DNA of 64,000 bases, taken from positions 6,705,501 through 6,769,500 of the forward strand of contig NZ_CP040272.1 in the NCBI RefSeq assembly GCF_013393905.1, written 5' to 3'. Both the position numbers and the translations under genes were made by a program. The stretch is from Nostoc sp. C052 (GTDB lineage: Bacteria > Cyanobacteriota > Cyanobacteriia > Cyanobacteriales > Nostocaceae). Every line of letters begins with the position of its first letter. Within the stretch, counting starts at the first letter, position 1. The notes beneath the pieces are model-generated. The model did not search any database and was not told the DNA's origin. It worked only from the letters and a program-made list of their open reading frames with translations. Below, piece after piece: positions 53,360-61,470 of this stretch.

Positions 53360-53709
53360 CTAAGTAAGCCTTGGGGTCTCTGCGAAATCGATACTGTTCA
53401 ATTCTGGCAATGCGACCCACCGATATGCAACTATAACAGGTGAAAATAAAGATGCAGTCGCAGATAACCCCTTAGCTATCAGGTGTTTTAGGTTGATTAA
53501 AGGTGGTGGTAAAGCACTTTTTTTTCCATCTGACTTTTCCCGTTAAGTCTCAAAAAGCTTGCTGGTAAAGGATTTAGGAGACAGCACAGTATATACGGTA
53601 AAGTAATAAAAATCTGGTGTTAAAGGTGACGAGCAATGCTGGACTGGTGGGAGAAAAATTTTGCAACTTGTGAGTTAGGCGATCGCCTTATATGCCATTA
53701 CACCTTAAA
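53360..53709. other. Intergenic region, nothing recognised
   Basis: 350 bases between the convergent NACHT and P450 genes. No gene and no clear terminator hairpin seen; one GGCGATCGCC site near 53678. Confidence 0.45.
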
Positions 53710-55098
53710 CTAAACCAAACTAGTCTCCCGAACTGCCTGATTTTGCTCACGCTTCCCGGTAACAATCATCTCTACACCTCCTCCTGGCCCCAACAGCGCC
53801 CCCTTACGCACTGGCTGCACTGGTTTGCTATCAGCTAATTCCATCTGCCAGTGAGATAGCACTGTTGCCAAAACTACCTTCATCTCAAACAGCGCAAATG
53901 CCATACCAATACAGCGACGGTTCCCGCCACCAAAAGGTAAATATTCAGAAGGGGTAAATTGCCGTTCTAGAAAACGCTCTGGTTTAAATTGCTTCGACTG
54001 CGGATATAAATCTTCTCGATGATGGGTCAAATAAATACAAGGAATCACCAAAGTACCAGGATTTAACTGATAACCCATGATTTCTAAAGGAGATTTTACC
54101 AAGCGATTTAATGCCAACATTGCCACTGGATATAAGCGCAGAGTTTCTGAACAAACAGCACTCAAATAGGGCAAGCGTAAAACAGCATTTGGGTCGGGGT
54201 CTTTACCCAAGTTATCTATTTCTTGCAGTAGTTTTTCACGCACCTGTGGCAAATGGTGAATCCAGTACAAAGCCCATGTTAAGGAAGTCGCCGTTGTCTC
54301 GTGACCCGCCACCAAGAGGGTAATTAACTCATCGCGTAACTCTACATCCGTCATTGGCTGCCCATCTTCATCACGAGTTGCCATCATCAAAGATAGGATA
54401 TCAGTTCGAGATGGGTCAGGTTGCTGTTGGCGATCCTGAATCTCAGCATATATGAGTTCATCCATTTGCTCTCGTAAACGCAGAAATCTTCCCCAAGGAC
54501 TCCAAGAACCTAAATCTCTTTGAAATGATGGGAAAACAAGCATCATTGCCGTAACGAAAGGTTGCTTGGGATTCAGAATTTTCAGCAGCACTTTCTTGAG
54601 TTTTTCATAACGTGGCCCATCTACTAGACCAAATACAGCTTTCAAAATCACCTCTAGGGAGATTGTTTGCACAGATGGCAAAACTGTAAAGGATTCCCCA
54701 ACTTGCCATTGACTAATTACTTGCTCTGTGATACCGCGAGTTAACTTACCATAAGCTAGCATTCTTTCTCCATGCAAAGGAGGGGTTAACAACTTTCGTT
54801 GGCGCTGATGAGGCTTACCTTCTAAAGCTAGTAGTGATTGCTTTCCTAATAAAGGCGATTTAATCCCTGCTGGTTCACCAGAGTCTAACTGTTTTGGGTC
54901 TGTGGTAAAAATCTGTTGAATCGCCTGAGGATTACTAGTGAACACTTGAGGAGTAAAAACTGGGCCAATTCGGAGGGTGAACGTATCACCATAGCGTTTA
55001 GCACAGGCTTCCATGTATTCTAAGGGATTAGTTAGCCACTGATATGTCTGTACCCAAGGGTGAGTTTGAGGGCCATTAGGCAGTTTAAGTGCAGACAT
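53710..55098 (-). CDS. Cytochrome P450 (CYP110-like)
   Basis: 462 residues. N-terminus LKLPNGPQTHPWVQTYQWLT is typical of cyanobacterial CYP110. It has the I-helix AGHETTATSLTWALYW with the oxygen-activating Thr, ETLR (E-x-x-R) in CSETLRLYPVAMLALNR, and the heme loop FGGGNRRCIGMAFALFE with the Cys ligand. CYP110 enzymes oxidise fatty acids or terpenes. There is no ferredoxin or terpene synthase next to it, so the substrate is unknown. Confidence 0.93.
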   Translation of the reverse strand: MSALKLPNGPQTHPWVQTYQWLTNPLEYMEACAKRYGDTFTLRIGPVFTPQVFTSNPQAIQQIFTTDPKQLDSGEPAGIKSPLLGKQSLLALEGKPHQRQRKLLTPPLHGERMLAYGKLTRGITEQVISQWQVGESFTVLPSVQTISLEVILKAVFGLVDGPRYEKLKKVLLKILNPKQPFVTAMMLVFPSFQRDLGSWSPWGRFLRLREQMDELIYAEIQDRQQQPDPSRTDILSLMMATRDEDGQPMTDVELRDELITLLVAGHETTATSLTWALYWIHHLPQVREKLLQEIDNLGKDPDPNAVLRLPYLSAVCSETLRLYPVAMLALNRLVKSPLEIMGYQLNPGTLVIPCIYLTHHREDLYPQSKQFKPERFLERQFTPSEYLPFGGGNRRCIGMAFALFEMKVVLATVLSHWQMELADSKPVQPVRKGALLGPGGGVEMIVTGKREQNQAVRETSLV

Positions 55099-55172
55099 TT
55101 TTATTAATCTCCCAATGATTAAAGCAAGATTGTTATCAGTCAGTCATTTATGCACCCGTAGCTTAATTAATC

Positions 55173-55988
55173 TTAGACCACAGATTGGGCAGATGAACTT
55201 ACCAATTCTTGAATCTGTCTTGGAGTTAATTCTTGCACATTACGCAAAACTACTGCTGCTCCTGCTGCTATTAGTGTCTCACTATAAGCGTCACTACGCG
55301 CTGCTGTTTCCTGTACGTGGGGTGGTAAAACGCCTACACCAATCCAAGGGCGGGAAGAATCTAGACCCCGTGCTTTCTCAACGGTATACATATCTGCCAC
55401 CGTATCCCCCACATACACTACAGCTAATTTTTGTTTAATTCCATTATCTAACTCCCGAACTGTGGCAAAAAGTCCAGTTGGGTCTGGTTTACCTGGCGCA
55501 TCTTCCATCGCAATCAACACTGGAGATGCCAAACCCAGGCGTTTTTCCAATACATAGTTAGCAGAAGCACGAGTCGCACCGCTAAAAAATCCCCAAGCAA
55601 TCCCGGCTTGGGTAAGTTGCTCTAGATAGCTAGGTTGTAATAATAAAGGTTCATTACAGATATACCCAGTAAAATTATTTGGGTCTGGGCCTCGGTAACG
55701 AGATTGAAAAAAAGCAACGATCGCACTGTAATCTAGTTGCAGTTGTTCGCGGCTCTGTTTTTGGGTTTCAAAGTAGCGGTAAATTAATTCCTGCGATGCT
55801 TCCCAATCGTTATTCCACACACCTTCAGACTTCAACTGATCAATATCTAGTGGGGTTGGACGATATGCTTGGGTGGTAAAATGTTCTACCGTATCTGCGA
55901 TCGCCCGGCGATAAGAACCGCTAACGTCTCGCACAACGCCATCAATATCGAAAATAGCGATCGCTTTTACAAAAGTTGGTTGAGTCAT
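55173..55988 (-). CDS. HAD-superfamily phosphatase (TIGR01548-like)
   Basis: 271 residues. Motif 1 is FDIDGVVRDVSGSYRRAI (nucleophile and acid/base Asp); motif 2 is the Ser/Thr region GFFSGATRAS; motif 3 Lys is in GKPDPTGL; motif 4 is VVYVGDTVADMYTVEKARG. It belongs to the HAD IA group widely found in cyanobacteria; substrate not known. It lies upstream of the P450 gene in the same direction, 74 bases apart. Confidence 0.87.
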   Translation of the reverse strand: MTQPTFVKAIAIFDIDGVVRDVSGSYRRAIADTVEHFTTQAYRPTPLDIDQLKSEGVWNNDWEASQELIYRYFETQKQSREQLQLDYSAIVAFFQSRYRGPDPNNFTGYICNEPLLLQPSYLEQLTQAGIAWGFFSGATRASANYVLEKRLGLASPVLIAMEDAPGKPDPTGLFATVRELDNGIKQKLAVVYVGDTVADMYTVEKARGLDSSRPWIGVGVLPPHVQETAARSDAYSETLIAAGAAVVLRNVQELTPRQIQELVSSSAQSVV

Positions 55989-56172
55989 GGGGTAGGAAGC
56001 AAAAGAGTTTTAAATTATCATAATGCGCTTAGGCACTTGGTACTTAGCACTGGCTCAACGCCCCACTAAAGCTAACAGCACCCTGAATGTTTGGTCATTT
56101 GATAGGGTATTGCGTTAAAATAAGCGATCGCTATCCTTGTTAAATAATGCCCGGAAATTCCCGGAGGTGTGA

Positions 56173-56472
56173 TTGACCAAGTTTATTTTGAAAATTCTGT
56201 GGTTAGACGAGAACGTTGCTCTAGCAGTGGATCAAGTTGTAGGCAAAGGCACCAGTCCTTTGACTAAGTACTTTTTTTGGCCTAGAAATGATGCCTGGGA
56301 AGAGTTAAAGAAGGAATTAGAGTCCAAACATTGGATTACTGACCTGGATCGTGTCGAGTTGCTTAACAAAGCAACAGAAGTGATTAACTACTGGCAAGAG
56401 GAAGGCAGAAACCGTCCAATGGCAGAAGCTCAGTTGAAATTTCCAGAAGTTGCCTTTACAGGTAGCGCTTGA
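56173..56472 (+). CDS. Ribosomal protein PSRP-3 / Ycf65 (cS23)
   Basis: 99 residues, full length: FILKILWLDENVALAVDQVV, PLTKYFFWPRNDAWEELKKE and NRPMAEAQLKFPEVAF are the conserved family blocks. It is a small-subunit ribosomal protein of cyanobacteria and plastids. The start is a TTG at 56173 with GGAGG five bases upstream; no ATG or GTG is available in frame, because the frame is closed just before. Confidence 0.92.
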   Translation: MTKFILKILWLDENVALAVDQVVGKGTSPLTKYFFWPRNDAWEELKKELESKHWITDLDRVELLNKATEVINYWQEEGRNRPMAEAQLKFPEVAFTGSA

Positions 56473-56482
56473 TATTACACAA

Positions 56483-58378
56483 TTAGCTGTTGTCCTGTTC
56501 TACAAGCTGCCACAGTTTGATAGTCTTGTCCCGGCTGCCGCTTGCAATTAATTGTGTAACTTTGCTCACAGCAACAGCGGATACTGAGTCTACATGACCA
56601 GAGAGAGTAACAATCTCTTCTGCTGTGCTTACCCTCCAAAGTTTAACTGTTTTGTCGCAACTTGCACTTAGGAGCGTTTCGCCATCGGCAGTAAAAGCCA
56701 CAGCCACCACAGACCAAGAATGGCCTACAAGTGTGCCAATTAGCTGACCAGTGTTTACCTCCCACAATTTAATAGTGTTATCATCACTACCCGTCGCCAA
56801 AATTTGACCATCTGGACTAAAAGCGACTGTCAGAACCGCCCATGCATGACCCGAAAGGGTGCCTAACAAGCTATAGCATGGGCGGTTTTGAATAAGGGGG
56901 AAGGGGGCAGGGGGCAGGGGGAAAGGGGGAATGTCCTCTGCTGCTTGTGGATAGTCTTTTAACTCAGCACTATTCATATCTCCCTGCTCCCTGCTCCCTG
57001 CTCCCCTGCCTCTTGTTGGTATCTGCCACAAGCGAATTGTTCTGTCATAACTAGCGCTAGCTAAAAGCTGTCCTTGGGGACTAAATGCCACTGAATTTAC
57101 CTTTAATTGATGTCCAGCTATGGTGAAAATTTCTATACCAGTATTGATATCCCAGAGTTTGATTGTCTTATCCCAGCTACCACTAGCGAGAATCTGCCCA
57201 TCTGGACTGAAAGCAACTGATTTTACTGCGTGGGAGTGTCCCAACAGGGTGGAGATTTCCTTTAATGTCTCAACCTGCCACAATTTGATAGTTTTATCAT
57301 CGCTAGCAGTTGCCAAAATTTGACCATCTGGACTAAAGGCAACTGATTTTACAGCCTGGGAATGTCCTGATAAGCTAGCTATGACTTTTTGGGTATTTAA
57401 ATCCCACAACTTGATGTTTTTGTCATCACTACCACTAACTAAAGTATTACCATCAGGGCTGATGGCAATGGTATTTATCCCACTCGACACACCCGAATGT
57501 CCAGTTAGGGTATTCAGGCATCGCCAAGGAGGATTTGGTAATTTAAAATTTTGATTTTGAGTTTTACATTCCATACCCATTGCTTGCATAACTTCATTAG
57601 CTGATTGAAAGCGGTGGTCAACAGCATTTTGCAGCAAATTGTCGAGAATTTGCGCCAAGCGTAGACTCTTTGAGTCTTGTCGCCAGACATCCGTCACCTT
57701 AGTAGTAAGATACTGTTGCCAGACCCAGCAATCATTTGCAATATCAAATAAATCAAAGGGAGGAATCTGGGTTAGTAAGTAAATACAAGTAACACCAAAG
57801 CTATATAAGTCACTCGCAAAAACAGCTTTTCCTCTTGTTTGTTCTGGTGCAGCGTATTCTGGACTACCGATACTGGTTTCAGATGTTAGCTGATCACTTT
57901 CTGCAACGATTTTCGCAGTGTTAAAATCGACTATTACGAAATCCCCCTTCTTGGTAATTGGGGATCTACGGATGATATTTTGGGGTTTGATATTGCGGTG
58001 GATAATGTTGCGATCGCTAATAAACTGCAAAACTGGCAACACATCTTCTAACAGTTGCCAAATCTGAGTTTCATTAAAAGCACCTTCTTCCTCAACCACC
58101 TGAGCTAAATTAGTGCCTGCAATAAACTCCTGCACTAAATAAAAATGCTCGTTCTGCTCAAAATAAGCCAACAAAGCAGGAATTTGTGGATGCTTTCCTA
58201 ATTCTTCTAGCTGTTTTGCCTTTTGCTGAAAAGTTTTAAATGTTTCGGATTCCGGCGATGATTCTTGAACAACGCAAGGAACTGGCGGAAACTCACCTTC
58301 ATCTACAGCGAGGAAAGTTTTACAGAATCCCCCTTTACCGATCTGCTTGAGTAAACGATAACGTTCTTGTAAAAGCAA
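56483..58378 (-). CDS. WD40 protein with a degenerate Ser/Thr kinase domain
   Basis: 631 residues. Residues 7-260 are a kinase fold: glycine loop IGKGGFCKTF, but Gln38 replaces the ATP-binding Lys (CVVQES), the catalytic loop reads HRNIKPQN (Asn129 for Asp) and DFG is DFN (151-153). Residues about 290-630 have seven WD40 repeats (for example GHSQAVKSVAFSPDGQILAT, SDDKTIKLWQVET), enough for one propeller. A low-complexity heptamer-repeat insert lies at residues ~452-500 between repeats 4 and 5. The family normally phosphorylates Ser/Thr; this one looks catalytically dead and may act as a scaffold. Confidence 0.87.
   Translation of the reverse strand: MLLQERYRLLKQIGKGGFCKTFLAVDEGEFPPVPCVVQESSPESETFKTFQQKAKQLEELGKHPQIPALLAYFEQNEHFYLVQEFIAGTNLAQVVEEEGAFNETQIWQLLEDVLPVLQFISDRNIIHRNIKPQNIIRRSPITKKGDFVIVDFNTAKIVAESDQLTSETSIGSPEYAAPEQTRGKAVFASDLYSFGVTCIYLLTQIPPFDLFDIANDCWVWQQYLTTKVTDVWRQDSKSLRLAQILDNLLQNAVDHRFQSANEVMQAMGMECKTQNQNFKLPNPPWRCLNTLTGHSGVSSGINTIAISPDGNTLVSGSDDKNIKLWDLNTQKVIASLSGHSQAVKSVAFSPDGQILATASDDKTIKLWQVETLKEISTLLGHSHAVKSVAFSPDGQILASGSWDKTIKLWDINTGIEIFTIAGHQLKVNSVAFSPQGQLLASASYDRTIRLWQIPTRGRGAGSREQGDMNSAELKDYPQAAEDIPPFPLPPAPFPLIQNRPCYSLLGTLSGHAWAVLTVAFSPDGQILATGSDDNTIKLWEVNTGQLIGTLVGHSWSVVAVAFTADGETLLSASCDKTVKLWRVSTAEEIVTLSGHVDSVSAVAVSKVTQLIASGSRDKTIKLWQLVEQDNS
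56878..57020. repeat. Heptamer/low-complexity repeats inside the WD40 gene
   Basis: One side has GGGGGCAGGGGGCAGGGGG and the other CTCCCTGCTCCCTGCTCCC, both common STRR units in Nostoc-like genomes. They are in frame and code a Pro/Gly/Arg-rich linker (RGRGAGSREQG and FPLPPAPFPL) between propeller blades. Confidence 0.8.
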
Positions 58379-58403
58379 AATTTCTCCGCCAAAGTTACAG
58401 GCA

Positions 58404-58530
58404 GCCAGGGCGAATAGAATTCGCGGCTACATAAACAAAGTCCGCCTCCGCGGACTAAGAAAAAATTGAGGGTTTGCAACCCACGGAGGTGGGTTTTGTC
58501 TGTATAGGCGCGGTTTTTAACCGCCCTTTT
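58404..58530. repeat. Dispersed palindromic repeat array upstream of the WD40 gene
   Basis: Three nested palindromes: GGCGAATAGAATTCGC, TCCGCCTCCGCGGA and GGGTTTGCAACCCACGGAGG with TGGGTT, then GGCGCGGTTTTTAACCGCC. The TCGCGGCTACATAAA block recurs, inverted, at 11228-11279. It fills the gap between the SPFH gene stop and the WD40 gene start, so it may act as terminator or spacer. Confidence 0.75.
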
Positions 58531-58534
58531 AACG

Positions 58535-60646
58535 TTAAGTTGACTTATCTTCGGGAAAATTCACAACTATCGGTGGATAACCGTTTTCTGAGGTTGGTTG
58601 TGCTTTAGTAACTACTGGTTGCGGATGCAAAGGTGTTGGTGTCAATTCACCTTTACCAGTTTGATTCCATAAAATCATGGATAGTAGCCCATCCACTAAG
58701 CCGTTATTGCTGCCATTACTGCCAACTAAGACATCTGGAATCAAACGGACATGGCGATCGCCGATAATCTGCATTAGTTGCATTGCTGTATAACCTTGTG
58801 GCCCCAAAGCTTCCACACCAGCGCGGTAGGTTTCAGCTTTGGCGTTACCTGTAGCTCTGATACCTTCAGCCTCAGCAATTGCCCGGAGTTTTGTACCCTC
58901 AGCTTCACCGTTCGCCTGCTTAATTTGGGCTTGGGCTTTGAGGTCAGCTATATGCACACTCTGCTCCGATTTCACCATTTCTTGCTGAATATTAGCCAGC
59001 GCTGTTTCCCGAACAAGCTGCTGTCGTTGGGTTTGCGCCATCTGCTGGACTTCATAAGTCTTGCGTTCTTCTTCGGCAATTTTCCGGTCTGTCTGTGTCT
59101 GCATTAACGACGCTGGTGGCTGAATATCACCAATCAGAGTATCGATCGCTTGCACGTCATAAGCCCGCAATGCTGTTTTAATATACTCAGCAGCCTCAGA
59201 TTGTCGCTCACTCCGAGCAGTGAGAAAGTCTAGTACAGTATAGTCTTGGGCTGAGTTGCGGAAATAATTCCCGATAGTCGGTTCTAATACATGGTCTACC
59301 AGATTTTGCATTGCCCCAACGCGAGAAATTACCTTCGGCGCATCTAAAGCACCGACATGGATAATTTGTGCTACTTCCAAATCAAAGGCAAATCCATCAC
59401 GCGATCGCACCGTTAAAGAAGCCAGTTTAGCATCATAGCTATGGCGTTCAGTCCGACCTGACCAGTTTAAAACGATGTTGGTCGTTGGCACTAGTTCAAT
59501 CTTCATAATCCGGGAATTAATCGGGTGTTTACCAGGATATAGCGGTTCGACCCACACACCTTTGTGTCCCTGATTGACTAAGTTACCGTGGGTGAAAGCT
59601 GCACCGCTGACATCTTGATGGGCCTTACCCACGAAAGAAATTACTACACCCACATATCCAATGGGAATTTCTGTCATAGGCACTTGTTCAACCTGGACAA
59701 ACCAAGGATTCAAGTTCCAAGAACCAGAAAGCAAAGTCTGTTCTTGTAAACCTCGCCGCCCACCGCCATTAATAAATTTTTGACCATTTTGGAAGTTGTC
59801 GTGTCCGTCAATTATGGGGCCTGCGAGTTCACCAGCAGAAATTGGTACGCCATCTAAAGTAGTAACAATGCCAACTTTGTCAGATGCCAAACTATACACC
59901 CGTAACTGTTCTGGAGTCATGCCATGAGCGCTGGCATTTGATGCCATGATGACTTTAAATAAGGCGGTATTAATCCGGTACGTACCAGCTGTGAGAAAAC
60001 CCATTTGCCGCCCTTTTTCGCCGCCTTGGGTGAGGAATTTTCGAGCATCTTGGAAGTTGTCACAGTCTACAATTTTACCCAAAATCCTCTCTGGTGGGTT
60101 GGATGCGCCATCTGCTGCCACAATCAAAGCGATTTCCCCTTGGGGAACAACAATTACCGATTCTTTTTTTACAGAATATTGCCAAGGCCAATAGCCCCAA
60201 TGCCAACCAGGGGCTAAAGTGTCTGCCTGCAAACCAGCTTCGCCGTTAAGGGCAATCAAGCTACCAGCGGGTAGCCCACGCCCGGAAAGGGTAAATTTCC
60301 TCACGACAATGCCGACTTCACGTTCGCCAATTACCACCAGTCCGCCAAAGAACAGGGGAACGAATATGACTAAACCGCCGATAAGTACGATGGGAACCAG
60401 TACAACAGGGTCGATTCCAGCAGCTTGATATTGAATCCTGCTAGTTTGTAATTGGGCAATATTAGGTTTAGTCTGATTTAGCTGGACTGATGCTGGAGTA
60501 ATTTCTTGTGCAGTAGCTACTTTGACAGAAGTAGCATTGGCAGAATGAATACTACCAGAGAGTGCTAATGTTGCTACGACCGATGCTGCAAAACGAGCTA
60601 CTTTATTTTGTTTACGAGTACCAAGCAAAGATGAAAGGCTTTTCAT
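58535..60646 (-). CDS. Large SPFH/band-7 (flotillin-like) protein
   Basis: The start is set at the ATG at 60646 (MKSLSSLLGTRKQNKVARFA); a start at 60667 adds seven residues. About 703 residues: an N-terminal signal-like hydrophobic segment, a second membrane helix (VVLVPIVLIGGLVIFVPLFF), then SPFH strands (VGIVVRKFTLSGRGLPAGSL). A duplicated ~100-residue unit contains CDNFQDARKFLTQGGEKGRQ and HDNFQNGQKFINGGGRRGLQ. Next comes the core SPFH domain (LTVRSRDGFAFDLEVAQIIH) and a coiled coil with LKAQAQIKQANGEAEGTKLR. Such proteins form membrane rings or microdomains. The duplicated insert makes it longer than ordinary flotillins. Role unknown. Confidence 0.83.
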   Translation of the reverse strand: MKSLSSLLGTRKQNKVARFAASVVATLALSGSIHSANATSVKVATAQEITPASVQLNQTKPNIAQLQTSRIQYQAAGIDPVVLVPIVLIGGLVIFVPLFFGGLVVIGEREVGIVVRKFTLSGRGLPAGSLIALNGEAGLQADTLAPGWHWGYWPWQYSVKKESVIVVPQGEIALIVAADGASNPPERILGKIVDCDNFQDARKFLTQGGEKGRQMGFLTAGTYRINTALFKVIMASNASAHGMTPEQLRVYSLASDKVGIVTTLDGVPISAGELAGPIIDGHDNFQNGQKFINGGGRRGLQEQTLLSGSWNLNPWFVQVEQVPMTEIPIGYVGVVISFVGKAHQDVSGAAFTHGNLVNQGHKGVWVEPLYPGKHPINSRIMKIELVPTTNIVLNWSGRTERHSYDAKLASLTVRSRDGFAFDLEVAQIIHVGALDAPKVISRVGAMQNLVDHVLEPTIGNYFRNSAQDYTVLDFLTARSERQSEAAEYIKTALRAYDVQAIDTLIGDIQPPASLMQTQTDRKIAEEERKTYEVQQMAQTQRQQLVRETALANIQQEMVKSEQSVHIADLKAQAQIKQANGEAEGTKLRAIAEAEGIRATGNAKAETYRAGVEALGPQGYTAMQLMQIIGDRHVRLIPDVLVGSNGSNNGLVDGLLSMILWNQTGKGELTPTPLHPQPVVTKAQPTSENGYPPIVVNFPEDKST

Positions 60647-60667
60647 AATTTGTGCCCAAAAGGGCAA

Positions 60668-60948
60668 CTAATTAGTTAATTTAACACTCCACTAAAGCTT
60701 GGCTCAATTTCTTAAACTTGGCGTAATTTTTTTTAAAATTAATAAATAAGGAGTCAGAATTCAGAATGGGCTACGCCCCGCTGCGCTAACAAGATTCAGA
60801 ATACTCTATCCATAAAGGGATGGAGTTTTGGCATCAGTACAGAATTTATACTGATTTCTGGCTCCTGACTCCTGAGTTCTTCTTAATAAATATTTTATTT
60901 TGTAGGTTGGACATTGCCCAACCTACAAATTTGAGATAGAAATTGAAT
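60668..60948. other. Intergenic repeats between the SPFH gene and atpC
   Basis: 280 bases containing ATTCAGAAT twice (60759 and 60794) with GGGCTACGCCCCGCTGCGCT between them, i.e. a small repeat apparently inserted with duplicated flank. CTGGCTCCTGACTCCTGAG, a heptamer-type sequence, also lies here. No gene. Confidence 0.65.
60900..60928. terminator. Hairpin 3' of atpC
   Basis: TTGTAGGTTGG pairs perfectly with CCAACCTACAA (11 bp, 7-base loop), 20 bases beyond the atpC stop. No T-run leftward, so it may act as an RNA-end stabiliser rather than a classic terminator; the palindrome also occurs as a dispersed repeat in cyanobacteria. Confidence 0.6.
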
Positions 60949-61362
60949 CTAGACTGAACCGCCGGCGGCTTGAAACCGAGCGCGGGCCCGTTTGAAAGCT
61001 TGGTTCGCTTGGATTTGGGCTTGGCGATCGTCTGCGGAAACTTGAGTTAGCCGCGCTTCTGCTTGGTTGTAAGCAGTACGAGCTTCATCAAGGTTAATTT
61101 TGTCGCCACGTTCAGCGCCGTTAACCAGAATTGTCACTTCATTTTCTTCGACTTCGGCAAAGCCACCCAAAAGAGCGATCGCTTCCCAATTCTGATTTTT
61201 AGCGCCACGAACTCGCATGACACCAGTATCTAAAGCAGTCAAAAGTGGTGCGTGTCCAGTTAAGATACCTAGTTGACCAGTCGTGCTAGGCAAAACCACT
61301 TCTTCAGCTGGCGCATCCCAGACTGTTTTATCTGGGGAAATTACACGAACGGTTAATGTCAT
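60949..61362 (-). CDS. atpC: ATP synthase epsilon subunit
   Basis: 137 residues, the family's usual length. LTVRVISPDKTVWDAPAEEV and PSTTGQLGILTGHAPLLTAL begin the beta-sandwich; the C-terminal helices (ARTAYNQAEARLTQVSADDR) are present. It is part of the F1 central stalk, which can inhibit ATP hydrolysis. Called atpE in cyanobacterial usage. It follows the beta-subunit gene in the same leftward operon, 108 bases apart. Confidence 0.97.
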   Translation of the reverse strand: MTLTVRVISPDKTVWDAPAEEVVLPSTTGQLGILTGHAPLLTALDTGVMRVRGAKNQNWEAIALLGGFAEVEENEVTILVNGAERGDKINLDEARTAYNQAEARLTQVSADDRQAQIQANQAFKRARARFQAAGGSV

Positions 61363-61470
61363 TTGTCTTTTGTCCTTTGTCTTTTGTCTTTTACCACTTG
61401 TCTTTTGGCATTAGCCATTAGCCATTGAACTAATGACTAATGACCAATGACCAATGACTAATGACAATGA
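61363..61470. repeat. Heptamer repeats between the beta and epsilon genes
   Basis: Two tandem arrays: TTGTCTTTTGTCCTTTGTC on the left, and ACTAATGACCAATGACCAAT on the right (unit ACCAATG). Both are STRR families of heterocystous cyanobacteria. They fill the gap inside an operon that is tightly coupled in other organisms. Confidence 0.82.
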
